This document shows positions 15,701-23,597 of a DNA stretch of 64,000 bases, piece by piece. How positions within the stretch are numbered: the first letter of the stretch is position 1; every line of letters begins with the position of its first letter. The notes under the pieces were generated by a model. It did not search any database. It was not told the DNA's origin and was given only the letters and a program-made list of their open reading frames with translations. The position numbers were made by a program, and so were the translations under genes. This DNA comes from Chloroflexota bacterium (GTDB taxonomy: Bacteria; Chloroflexota; Anaerolineae; Aggregatilineales; Phototrophicaceae): positions 33,595-97,594 of the forward strand of contig WTGO01000054.1 of NCBI GenBank assembly GCA_011523515.1, in the 5' to 3' direction.

Positions 15701-17437
15701 ATCGGCCAGGGCGCGAAACCGGGCGAAGGCGGCCATTTGCCCGGCTACAAAGTCACGGAGCAGATCGCTGCCGTACGCAGCACCACGCCCGGCATCGGCT
15801 TGATTTCACCGAGCAACAATCACGACCTGTATTCAATTGAAGACCTGGCGCAGCTGATCGACGAGCTGAAGACAGCCAATCCAGACGCCAAAGTCTCGGT
15901 CAAGCTGCCGGTCGTGCCCGGGATTGGCATCATCGCAGTCGGCGTGGCCAAGGCGGGCGCCGATATCATCACGATCACGGGCTACACCGGCGGCACCGGC
16001 GCCGCGCGGGCGCATGCGCTGCGCCACGTCGGCTTGCCGGCTGAAATCGGCGTTTGGCTGGCGCATCGGCATCTGATCGAGAGCGGGCTGCGGGATGATG
16101 TCGAGCTTTGGGTTGACGGCGGTATGAAGAGCGGCCGCGATGTCATCAAAATGGTATGCCTGGGGGCCAATCGCGTCGGTTTCGCCACATTGGCAATGGT
16201 CTCTCTGGGCTGCACGATTTGCCGTGGCTGCCAAGACGGCGACTGCCATGTGGGCATCACAACGCACGTGAAGACCAAAGAAGAGGCGGACAAACGTAAT
16301 TTCAAAGCCTTCCGCCCCTTTGAAGAACGCGGCTCTCCGCACAGCATCGTGCATATGTTTGACGCGCTGGCAGAAGACATCCGCAAGTGGGCGGCTAAGA
16401 TGGGCGTCAAGAATTTACAGGACATCGTGGGGCGCGCTGACCTGCTTTATCAGCGTTCGCATCACGATCGCGTCGACCTGACGCACTTGCTGAAACCGGT
16501 CCCGCGCGGGCAGAAGACGCCGGCGCAGCCTGGAGGCCGCCGCGTCACAAGACCGCGCAACACCGTCAGCAAGCAAATCACCGACATCATCACCGAATAT
16601 GTTGCCAAAGGTGAATACGAATTGACCTATGACGATGGGCAAGTAATGGCGATGGATCGCGCCTTGGGCACGCATCTTGCTGGCGCCATCAAACGCAAGG
16701 CGATCCCGCAGACGAATCGCATCGACGCCATCAACTTGAGCTTCAGCAATTCGGCCATCCCTGGCAACGGACTGGCCGCCTTCATTGACGACCCGGTGAA
16801 TGTCCTGGTCGAGGGCGGCGCGCAGGACGGCGTGGGCAAATGCGCCGCCGGCAGCAAAGTGTCCGTCCTCAAGGGGCTCAATCACAACGGGCGCCGTCTG
16901 GATGGCTCGGTCGGCAAGAGCTTCGCCTATGGCGCGCAAGGTGGCCTGTTTATCGTTCAGGGCGACGCCGATACCCGCGCCTGTATCCGCATGAGCGGCG
17001 CTGACGTCGTCTTCGGCGGAGAGATTCGCGAGCCGCTGCGCGACGATCTGGGCGGCATGGGCGCGCGGGCCAATCTCAAGGGCTACGCCTTCGAGTACAT
17101 GACTTCGGGACGCGCAGTTGTTTTGGGCGATCCGGGGCCGTGGATGTGCGCCGGTATGACGGGCGGCGTGGTGTTCCAGCGGGTTCAGCCCGAAATGGGC
17201 CTGACGCTTGAAGCGATCCGCCACCGCATCGCCGCCGGCTCGGTCGTGGAGATCCAGCCGCTGGACGAAGATGGCCAAGACGATGTGCGCGAGCTGCTGA
17301 ACGCCTATATCCGCACACTTGAGGAAAATCACCAATCCAAGGAAGCCCAACCCTTGTATACGCTGTTGCGGCGGCCGGCCGATCACTTTATCAAGATCGC
17401 GCCGCCGATGGCGCATAAGATCGTCAACGAGAGCTAA
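12737..17437 (+). CDS. gltB: Glutamate synthase, large (alpha) subunit
   Basis: A 1566-residue four-domain protein. The class II amidotransferase domain has its nucleophile at Cys26 in HRDACALI, so about 25 residues would be removed; family members usually have Gly, not Ala, after this Cys. GHARYSTNTNP and LIGHNGEFNT are conserved glutaminase segments. An Ala/Gly/Pro linker (about residues 425-470) leads to the central domain (YFKETIAVVTNPSIDREREQ). The FMN domain contains the cluster motif with Cys1159, 1162, 1165 and 1170; positions 1159, 1165 and 1170 match the CX5CX4C 3Fe-4S pattern. The C-terminal GXGXG helix domain includes GGAQDGVGKCAAGS. It makes glutamate from glutamine and 2-oxoglutarate. 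No gltD lies nearby. Confidence 0.95.
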   Translation: MKPNSHSLNDPFADLHPLDREHRDACALICSVRKGGQATHGNVKRTIEALTRMGHRTGYVNGEGDGVGVLTDIPRQLWTKWLAEAGLRSSLATDRNFWVAHVMIPAHDRARAQYIVDQICHQISEEGLHILIDRAGRVNPQVLGPNAEKNEPVFWQIAGINGQVASQNLDRTLFELQVQLERELEVHFPSFSAHSVVYKVQGTIEILRRYYPELRDPDYASAITMGHARYSTNTNPIFERAQPFNLIGHNGEFNTISRFRLESEMLDIPMVDAGSDSQDVDRTIYALCMRYGMDLIEAMEHIFPPFEHDLIQTAPDIHAMYTEMRHSFGPFAQGPAAVVARLGNQAVFSVDALGLRPLWFGETEKEYFITSERGVYALDSMSVSPKPMAPGEKIAMTVNTGQPIEVLEYPAIQQYVYSKHRDRKPAASANGGIWQAESANGGGPAAPAYPIPPSGNGGHALQAQAAPVAVMERSLERQKTATQLPWSDDPIKVNAAVMSGFGWERYHVEIVSALAQNGKEQIGSLGWDGPLAALSNTRANLADYFKETIAVVTNPSIDREREQAQFSSQVLIGRRPDVASGRDEEATLIRLQIPLLLEEIQEFDDADTIREMANKHGTLLIGDLVNIFHDRIAFFSMGCPMDTTVDLAVEALQDRAIEAVANGTECIVLDDSAIASGEELYMDPLLVVAAIDRALRLADETPNLRRRTGIVVRSGALRDLHDLSICLSLGANAVLPYAMYAVCLGTAPRGSRKPLVAEQVETSFSNTLNAIHAGLQKITSTVGCHELRGYGHSFSSIGLSKNIAGLLGTPNYFGSTGRGLTWTSVYEDAQERAQEFRGETRARLKNPERFYPKMWKRAEAVAHGEMEFDEYTETLLGLEDKMPVSLRHILGLKEGQTPIEADEVDISIKGYDMPVLISAMSFGSQGELAYRSYAEAAHLLNIICMNGEGGEIQDLLGRHPRNRGQQVASGRFGVNIAFLNAADYIEIKIGQGAKPGEGGHLPGYKVTEQIAAVRSTTPGIGLISPSNNHDLYSIEDLAQLIDELKTANPDAKVSVKLPVVPGIGIIAVGVAKAGADIITITGYTGGTGAARAHALRHVGLPAEIGVWLAHRHLIESGLRDDVELWVDGGMKSGRDVIKMVCLGANRVGFATLAMVSLGCTICRGCQDGDCHVGITTHVKTKEEADKRNFKAFRPFEERGSPHSIVHMFDALAEDIRKWAAKMGVKNLQDIVGRADLLYQRSHHDRVDLTHLLKPVPRGQKTPAQPGGRRVTRPRNTVSKQITDIITEYVAKGEYELTYDDGQVMAMDRALGTHLAGAIKRKAIPQTNRIDAINLSFSNSAIPGNGLAAFIDDPVNVLVEGGAQDGVGKCAAGSKVSVLKGLNHNGRRLDGSVGKSFAYGAQGGLFIVQGDADTRACIRMSGADVVFGGEIREPLRDDLGGMGARANLKGYAFEYMTSGRAVVLGDPGPWMCAGMTGGVVFQRVQPEMGLTLEAIRHRIAAGSVVEIQPLDEDGQDDVRELLNAYIRTLEENHQSKEAQPLYTLLRRPADHFIKIAPPMAHKIVNES

Positions 17438-17448
17438 TGAGCCAAAAG

Positions 17449-17477
17449 AGCTGCTGACAGCAAAATCAGCAGCTTTT
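17449..17477 (+). terminator. Intrinsic terminator after gltB
   Basis: AGCTGCTGA (17449-17457) and TCAGCAGCT (17466-17474) form a perfect 9-bp stem with an 8-base loop, followed by TTTTC. A short A-run before the stem means it may also stop transcripts of the convergent pucR gene. Confidence 0.85.
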
Positions 17478-17502
17478 CATTTACCCACGTTGCCTGACGG
17501 AT

Positions 17503-19155
17503 TCAGGCTGTAACCGGCTCGCCCGGAATCGTTGCCAAAACGCGCTGCGTCTTCAATGCAAGGTGCAGGATCAGCCGGTTGTCGGAATCGTCCAGGTCCA
17601 TCTTTGTCAGATCGGCGATGCGCTCCAAGCGATAGACGAGCGTATTGCGATGCACGTCGAGCTCCTGCGCCGCGCGGGCCAAATTGCCGTTGGCGGCGAA
17701 GAAGCCGCTGAGCGTCCTGATCAAGTCGCTCTGTTTGCGCCTGTCATGCGCGACCAAGGGGCCCAGCGCATCGTCGTAGAATTGCTGCAAGTATTCCAGA
17801 TTGCGTTCCTTCAGCGCTAAAAGCAGCTGATAGAGTTTCAGATCGCCGTAGAAGGTTGTGGAATCGCGGTCGCTCAGTTCGTGGGCGATGACGACGGCGT
17901 CCTTGGCTTCCCGGTAGGCTTCACGCAGGTTGGACAGGCCGGCAGTCGGACGGCTGATACCCGCGGCTACCAAACCATTGGGAAAGCGCGAGGCCAGCTG
18001 GTCGCGCACGGCTTCAACCGACGAGCGCGCGCGTGACAGGGCGCTGCCGTCATCTTCAAGCGGATACAAGCCGACAATGGCATCGACATACTGCCCGACC
18101 GCCCCGCTGACGCCGCGCCGCGATACATCGTCGCGAACCAATGAGATCACTGTGTCCAGCGGCAAGGACTGCCCGGCATCGTTGACTGCGCGGTAGACGG
18201 CCACCACATAGTGCTCGCCCGGTTCGAAACCGGCCTGTTGCGCGCGGGCGCGCAGAAGGTCGTCATCGGCCGGCGTGCCACTCAGCCACATCTGAATCCA
18301 ATCGCCGCGCGTCTGCTCCACCGCCGAGGCGATGGCGCGATTCTTGGCCATCTCGATAGCGCAAACATCGGCGCCATAAGTCAGCACCAGCCGGTCGAAC
18401 TCGTTCAGATTTTCGTCGTTGTCGACCAGGGAGAGGTAGCCGGCTACACGCTTCTCGACCTTCAGTACGGTGGTGTAGCCCAGCGGACTGGAGCTGATCG
18501 CGTTTGTTAGTTCCGCGCCCTTCTTGGCCAGCCAATCAAGAAACTCCTGACTTTCAGTCTGAACGTTTTGATTGCGCCCGTTCAGGCTGCGCCGACCCAC
18601 GTACGGCAAAATCCGGGTAATCATGGCGCCCGCGTCATTGTGAATTACTATCGGTTTTCCGGTTGAACGCGACATCACTTGCAGCAGACTATTGAGGTCG
18701 CGATTCTCTGCCGACAAACGCGTCAGCTGCCGTTGTATTTCAATCGCGCGTTCGGTGAGGCGCGCCGACTGATTTAGAATCAAGGCGTTAACCGCGCGCT
18801 CAATTGTGGTCAGGCTGGTATCGTCCGGCGCGGTCAAAAGAGCAAGCCGGCAATCGTTCGCGCTGTCGATGGCGTCTTGATCGACATCACCGGTCGCCAG
18901 AACAGCGCTGACGCCAAAGTCCGCCAGCTGCCGCACGACATTCGCCAAGGTGAGGCGGCTGTCGAAGCTGCGCAGCACATCCATCGAAACCAGCGCCAGT
19001 TCGCCGCCGTAGATATCCGGGAATACCGGCGGCTGCGCGCGAATGGTGATCGACCAATTGACGTCAGTTTCCGGATCACCCGCGACGATACTGGCGCCAA
19101 GCGGCAAAGAGTAACGCAGCAGCGACTGAATGGTAGCGGTGTTTTTATCTGACAT
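17503..19155 (-). CDS. PucR-family transcriptional regulator
   Basis: A protein of about 550 residues, paralogous to the regulator at 10776. I start it at the ATG at 19155 (MSDKNTATIQSLLRYSLPLG), since the longer reading adds an unlikely 40-residue tail. The N-terminal region (to about 150) resembles the PucR sensory domain, a GAF-like region follows, and the C-terminal helix-turn-helix carries TLSGFFAANGNLARAAQEL and VHRNTLVYRLERI. It converges on gltB across a terminator. A regulator on each side of gltB points to nitrogen control, but the ligand and targets are unknown. Confidence 0.9.
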   Translation of the reverse strand: MSDKNTATIQSLLRYSLPLGASIVAGDPETDVNWSITIRAQPPVFPDIYGGELALVSMDVLRSFDSRLTLANVVRQLADFGVSAVLATGDVDQDAIDSANDCRLALLTAPDDTSLTTIERAVNALILNQSARLTERAIEIQRQLTRLSAENRDLNSLLQVMSRSTGKPIVIHNDAGAMITRILPYVGRRSLNGRNQNVQTESQEFLDWLAKKGAELTNAISSSPLGYTTVLKVEKRVAGYLSLVDNDENLNEFDRLVLTYGADVCAIEMAKNRAIASAVEQTRGDWIQMWLSGTPADDDLLRARAQQAGFEPGEHYVVAVYRAVNDAGQSLPLDTVISLVRDDVSRRGVSGAVGQYVDAIVGLYPLEDDGSALSRARSSVEAVRDQLASRFPNGLVAAGISRPTAGLSNLREAYREAKDAVVIAHELSDRDSTTFYGDLKLYQLLLALKERNLEYLQQFYDDALGPLVAHDRRKQSDLIRTLSGFFAANGNLARAAQELDVHRNTLVYRLERIADLTKMDLDDSDNRLILHLALKTQRVLATIPGEPVTA

Positions 19156-19246
19156 GGCTAAATTCCAGTCCAAGCCGATATGGCTCTTTAGGTCACTATG
19201 ACAAAGCGGCGCCAGAAATAAACAGTATGCCAAAGCAGTTTTGTAA

Positions 19247-19275
19247 ATTATAACCAATTGTAGTCTGTCATGCAA
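19247..19275 (-). promoter_or_regulatory. Candidate promoter of the second pucR gene
   Basis: On the minus strand a perfect TATAAT (19247-19252) lies 17 bases downstream of TTGCAT (19270-19275). The -35 matches only its first three bases. The predicted leader to the start at 19155 is about 85 bases. It begins right after the ileS terminator, so pucR has its own transcript. Confidence 0.55.
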
Positions 19276-19277
19276 GC

Positions 19278-19314
19278 AAAAAAACAGGGCGAATCTGGAC
19301 TATCAATCCGCCCC
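19278..19314 (-). terminator. Intrinsic terminator after ileS
   Basis: On the minus strand GGGCGGATT and GATTCGCCC pair (two G-T wobbles) around a 9-base loop and are followed, two bases later, by seven T residues. It lies 29 bases beyond the ileS stop. Confidence 0.85.
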
Positions 19315-19342
19315 GTAGCGAAACTTGTCAAATATAACTAAA

Positions 19343-22300
19343 TCAGCGCGCGCGTTTGACTCCGATCGTCAAGGCTTCGCCCTTCACGTCTTCAAGCGTT
19401 TCGCTGACGAAGTCATCGGCGATTTCACCGGCGGTCAAGCTGTCGGCCAAGGTCTCCTGGCTGATATAGCCGCTAAACAGCTGCATCACCGCGTCGATTG
19501 CGCTTGACGCGTCGGCGTATACAATCTCGATACGATCATCCAGCGCGAAGTCGGCGGTCTTGCGCAGATTCTGGATGCGGCGGATTACCTCGCGCGCCAG
19601 CCCCTCCTCTACCAGGTCCGATGTCAGTGTCATATCCAGCGCTACAACATAACCATTGTCTTCAATGGCCCCGGCCGGCGATTCAAGCGTAACCTTGACC
19701 TCGCACTCTTCGTTGCGGATTTCATAGGCGGCGCCGTTGAGCTCCAGCGTGATGTCGTCCCCAGCCAGCAGGCGCTCCGCGAATGTACGCACGAAGTCTT
19801 GCTCGCCATCGCGCAAGGCGGCCTGAATCGCTTTGAAGTCTTTGCCGAATTTCTTGCCCAGAAATCGTGGCAGCGGATTCAAGCTGTAAACAGTCGCCGA
19901 CTCGTACTCGCTGGCTTCGTCCGCGCCCATGACGCTGACGGATTTCAGGTTCAGCTCGCCCTTGATAAGCTCCGCGTGCCGCTCGATGATTGACGCTTCC
20001 GAGATATCGCGCAGGGCAAACTGCGCGCCGGCCAAGGGCTGGCGTACGCCCGTCTGCACGGCATTGCGCGCCGACAAGCCCAAGCTGACCAGCCGCCGAA
20101 CCAGCGCCATTTCATTGATTAGCGCCTGGTCAATCAGCGATTCGTTGATCGCTGGCCAGCGGGACAGGTGCACGCTATCCGGCTGCGACCGGTCGCGGTC
20201 GGCAACCAGGTTGCGATACATGGCTTCGCTGAGGAATGGCATGGTGGGCGCCAGCAGCTTGGCCAAAGTCGTCAGCGCCTCGTACAAGGTCGCGTAGGCA
20301 GCCAATTTGCTGTCATCAATCTCGCTTTTCCAAAAGCGGTCGCGGCTCAAGCGCACATACCAATTGCTCAGGCGCTCCACAAAATCTTCGATGGGACGGG
20401 TCGCGTTCACGGCGTCATAATCTTCGAAGGCCGCGGTCACATCCCTCACCAGCGAATTCAACTCCGCCAGCAGCCACTGATCCAGCAGGTCGCGGTTGGC
20501 GACATCGGGCCTCGGCGCGGACGGCGTCCAGTCGTCAATGTTGGCGTAGGCGACAAAGAAGCTGTAGGTATTCCAGAGCGTCGACCAGAACTTCTTGATC
20601 ACGTCGCTCACCGTGTTGAGCGAGAAACGGCGCGAGTCGCCGGGCGGGCCCGATGTGTACATATACCAGCGGAAGGCATCCGCGCCGTTCTGCTCCAGCA
20701 CCACCCAAGGGTCGATGGCGTTGCCTTTGCTCTTGGACATTTTCTGGCCCTGTTCGTCGAGAATATGACCCAGGCAGATGACGTTGCGGAAGGCGACCGT
20801 CTCGAACAACATCGAGGCGATCGCATGCAGGCTGTAGAACCAGCCGCGCGTCTGATCGACCGCTTCGCAGATATAATCGGCCGGATGCTGCTCCTCCAGG
20901 ATTTCGCTGTTGCGCTGGGGATAGGCCCACTGCGCCACTTGCATCGCGCCGCTGTCAAACCAGACATCGATGACCTCCGGCACGCGCCGCATGGTGCCGC
21001 CTTCGCCGTTGGGATTCTCAAAGGTGACCTCGTCCACGTAGGGACGATGCAGATCCAGCTCGCCAAGATCTTTGCCGGCCAGTTCGCTCAATTCTTCCAC
21101 GCTGCCGACGCAGAGCATTTCGCCGGTCGTGTCGTCGACCCAGACGGGCAGCGGCGTACCCCAGTAACGCTCGCGCCCCAGCGACCATTCCTTGAGATCT
21201 TCCAGCCAGTTTCCGAAGCGCCCGTCACGCACGTGCTCGGGCACCCACTTGACGGTCCGGTTGAGGTCGATCATGGTCTGCTTGTACTTCAGCGTGTCAA
21301 TGAACCAGGTCTCGCGCGCGAAATACATCAGCGGAGAGCCATCGCGCCAGTTATGCGGATAGGTGTGTTCGTACGACTCGTGACGGTACATCAAACCGCG
21401 CTCGACCAGGTCCCGGATGATATGAGGGTCGGCGTCTTTGAACCACATGCCGCGGAAATTCGCGACCGCCTCGATAAAGCAGCCGGATTCGTCGACCGTG
21501 ATCAGGACCGGAAAGTCGTGCTTGCGCCCGGTCTCCAGATCATCCACGCCATAGGCCGGCGCCGTGTGCACAATGCCGGTGCCGTCTTGCGTGCTAACGT
21601 AGTCAGCCGTCACGACATAAGCATAATCCTGCTCAACCGGCAGGAAATTATACAGCGGCTTGTAGCGCCAGCCTTGCAGGTCACGCCCTTTCAAGCGCTC
21701 CACTACTTTGTAATCGTCCAGGTCGACCAGTACTTTGTCCATCAGCGCTTCAGCGAGGATCAGCTGCTCGACGCCTTCACCATCGGTCGATGGCCCTTCG
21801 ACGCAGACATAGTCGACATCTTCGCCTACCGCCAAGGCGACGTTCGCGGGCAAGGTCCAGGGCGTTGTCGTCCAGGCCAGGAGATAGACGCCGGGACGAT
21901 CTTGCACTGGAAAACGGACGTAGATACTTGGATCTACGATTGTTTCGTAGCCCTGCGCCACCTCGTGGCTGCTGAGCGGCGTGCCGGACGACGGGCTATA
22001 GGGCACCACTTTGTGGCCGCGGTAGAGCAAGCCCTTGTTCCAAAATTGTTTGAGAATCCACCAGACGCTCTCGATATAGTCGTTGGAAAAGGTGACGTAG
22101 GCGTCATCGAGATTGACCCAAAAGGCGGTGCGCTCGGTCAGCTTTTCCCATTCGGTAATGTGGCGAAAGACGTTGGCGCGGCACATGGCGTTAAACTTGG
22201 CCACGCCGTATTCTTCGATCTCCGCCTTGCTCTCAAAGCCCAGCTCTTTCTGCACTTCAATTTCGACCGGCAGGCCGTGGGTATCCCAGCCGCCGCGCCG

Positions 22301-22549
22301 CATACAGTAGTAACCCTGCATCACTTTGTAACGCGGGAACATGTCTTTGAAGGCGCGCGACATTACGTGGTGGCTGCCCGGCGTGCCATTTGCCGTCGGC
22401 GGCCCTTCGTAGAAGACGTAACGGGGCGCGTCTTCACGCCCTTCAGTCGTGCGTTCAAATATGCGGTGATAGCGCCAGAAGTCCAGTTGCTGCTGTTCCA
22501 GGCGATTGATGACTTCGCTGTTAACTTGCGAGTTTACTTCCCTAAACAT
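19343..22549 (-). CDS. ileS: Isoleucyl-tRNA synthetase
   Basis: A 1068-residue class I synthetase. The HIGH-type site appears as GPPTANGTPGSHHV (residues about 49-62), the substrate segment GGWDTHGLPVE follows, and KMSKSKGN lies near residue 600. The AWTTTPWTLPANVAL segment belongs to the CP1 editing domain. Length and motifs fit the longer IleRS subtype related to eukaryotic-type enzymes, some of which resist mupirocin (family knowledge; resistance here is not shown). GGAG precedes the ATG at 22549. The leader carries a tiny ORF with a very strong ribosome-binding site. Confidence 0.96.
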   Translation of the reverse strand: MFREVNSQVNSEVINRLEQQQLDFWRYHRIFERTTEGREDAPRYVFYEGPPTANGTPGSHHVMSRAFKDMFPRYKVMQGYYCMRRGGWDTHGLPVEIEVQKELGFESKAEIEEYGVAKFNAMCRANVFRHITEWEKLTERTAFWVNLDDAYVTFSNDYIESVWWILKQFWNKGLLYRGHKVVPYSPSSGTPLSSHEVAQGYETIVDPSIYVRFPVQDRPGVYLLAWTTTPWTLPANVALAVGEDVDYVCVEGPSTDGEGVEQLILAEALMDKVLVDLDDYKVVERLKGRDLQGWRYKPLYNFLPVEQDYAYVVTADYVSTQDGTGIVHTAPAYGVDDLETGRKHDFPVLITVDESGCFIEAVANFRGMWFKDADPHIIRDLVERGLMYRHESYEHTYPHNWRDGSPLMYFARETWFIDTLKYKQTMIDLNRTVKWVPEHVRDGRFGNWLEDLKEWSLGRERYWGTPLPVWVDDTTGEMLCVGSVEELSELAGKDLGELDLHRPYVDEVTFENPNGEGGTMRRVPEVIDVWFDSGAMQVAQWAYPQRNSEILEEQHPADYICEAVDQTRGWFYSLHAIASMLFETVAFRNVICLGHILDEQGQKMSKSKGNAIDPWVVLEQNGADAFRWYMYTSGPPGDSRRFSLNTVSDVIKKFWSTLWNTYSFFVAYANIDDWTPSAPRPDVANRDLLDQWLLAELNSLVRDVTAAFEDYDAVNATRPIEDFVERLSNWYVRLSRDRFWKSEIDDSKLAAYATLYEALTTLAKLLAPTMPFLSEAMYRNLVADRDRSQPDSVHLSRWPAINESLIDQALINEMALVRRLVSLGLSARNAVQTGVRQPLAGAQFALRDISEASIIERHAELIKGELNLKSVSVMGADEASEYESATVYSLNPLPRFLGKKFGKDFKAIQAALRDGEQDFVRTFAERLLAGDDITLELNGAAYEIRNEECEVKVTLESPAGAIEDNGYVVALDMTLTSDLVEEGLAREVIRRIQNLRKTADFALDDRIEIVYADASSAIDAVMQLFSGYISQETLADSLTAGEIADDFVSETLEDVKGEALTIGVKRAR

Positions 22550-22606
22550 AACGTACGTTCACTCCATGCCATTGATACCTTGTCGCATACTGCTGAATCC
22601 GAATCC

Positions 22607-22666
22607 TTATCGCAACTCTTGTATCAATGCGGCAATGGCCCGCGGTGTGTAAACATGCGACACCAC
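22607..22666 (-). CDS. 19-codon leader ORF upstream of ileS
   Basis: A GTG-GTG start at 22666 is preceded by AGGAGGTG, an eight-base perfect match to the usual 16S rRNA 3' end, with ideal spacing. The encoded peptide begins VVSHVYTPRAIAALIQ and has two Ile codons (ATT and the often rare ATA). It stops 57 bases before the ileS ATG. The frame is open upstream, so the Shine-Dalgarno is the main evidence for this start. It may be a regulatory leader peptide or a translation-coupling device; function is inferred from position only. Confidence 0.45.
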   Translation of the reverse strand: MVSHVYTPRAIAALIQELR

Positions 22667-22735
22667 GTAAGCACCTCCTCGTATTGACGAATCCCCTTGG
22701 GAACGATTATCCGCCCGAATTATGGCGTAATCCGA

Positions 22736-22741
22736 ATTATA
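22736..22741 (-). promoter_or_regulatory. Candidate -10 element for ileS
   Basis: A perfect TATAAT on the minus strand lies about 70 bases before the leader ORF. ATAATTCGG, which includes most of this box, occurs again about 17 bases downstream. I see no good -35, so the promoter assignment is tentative. Confidence 0.35.
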
Positions 22742-22799
22742 GCGAAAGGGTAGACTCAGGGGGCCAGGCGCCGGACTGTTTGCATGGCGGGGCCGGACT

Positions 22800-23597
22800 T
22801 TATGTGGCCGCTTGCCAACGCTCCAACTGCTGGATGATCTGCCCCAGGTGATCGCTGTATGCTGTGCCCGCATACTTGGCGGCATCGTTTCGAAGGCTCG
22901 TCAAGCCAGCGGCAATCAGACCTGTGCTTGGCGGCTCCGCCTCGCCCAGGCGCTGCCAATAGCAAGCCAGCAGCAGCGATTGCTCCTGCTCGCTTGTGTA
23001 GTCGGCGGGCAGAAAACTGAAAGCGCGCCGCGCCGCCGCGTCATCACCCGACAGCAAGCAGGCTTGCCCCAATTCAAAGTTTGCAATGTCCGGCGCGCCC
23101 AGATCTAGGGCGCGCGCTATCGATTCGCGAGCGGGCGCGTAATCGCCGAGAATGAGGCTGAGCTTGCCCAGACTAAAATTGGCCAGATGATGCCGGGGAT
23201 TGAGCGCCAGCGCCCGTTCCAGTACTGCGCGGCTTCGGCCAAACTGCGCCAGGTGACGATAGCAGTTGCCCAGCATGACCAGCGCATCGACAGATTCCCG
23301 CGACGGCGCCGGCGCTGCTTCGAGAATCGTTCTGGCTTCCTCGAAATCGCCGGCGATGAATCGTTGCTGAGCCTGGTGATAGGGCGAAATTTCGCGTCGA
23401 TTGCCCCACAGAAAGAGTAGCTGGCCGGTCACCACCAGGCCAAACGCGCCGATGCGAGCCGGTAATTGAAGCGCAGGCGGACCGCTGAAACCAAGCGCCA
23501 TCAGCAGCACAAACAAGAAAACCGCCAAGGCCAGGGCAACCTTGACCGACGCATCCCATTCGGGAAAGCGCCGAGCAGCGTCGCGCAAGAACATCAT
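22800..23597 (-). CDS. Membrane-anchored TPR protein
   Basis: A 265-residue protein with two N-terminal membrane helices (ALALAVFLFVLLMALG and GAFGLVVTGQLLFLWG, about residues 20-65), then four or so TPR-like helix pairs (ALVMLGNCYRHLAQFGRSRAVLERALALNPRHHLANFSLGKL is represented at about residues 105-150). It overlaps the end of the next upstream TPR gene by four bases (ATGA), a sign of translational coupling. It is one of three adjacent genes with the same membrane-plus-TPR plan. A scaffold for a membrane complex is likely; the partner is unknown. Confidence 0.8.
   Translation of the reverse strand: MMFLRDAARRFPEWDASVKVALALAVFLFVLLMALGFSGPPALQLPARIGAFGLVVTGQLLFLWGNRREISPYHQAQQRFIAGDFEEARTILEAAPAPSRESVDALVMLGNCYRHLAQFGRSRAVLERALALNPRHHLANFSLGKLSLILGDYAPARESIARALDLGAPDIANFELGQACLLSGDDAAARRAFSFLPADYTSEQEQSLLLACYWQRLGEAEPPSTGLIAAGLTSLRNDAAKYAGTAYSDHLGQIIQQLERWQAAT

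Noticed and set aside
20168..22687. An 839-codon open frame on the plus strand opposite ileS
   Set aside because: It is antisense to a clear isoleucyl-tRNA synthetase with all catalytic motifs, and its translation is low-complexity and His/Arg/Gly-rich without domain features.
22550..22799. A T-box riboswitch in the ileS leader
   Set aside because: I find no GGTGGnACCGCG-type T-box sequence; an ACACCGCGG stretch lies inside the leader ORF and is not followed by a terminator.
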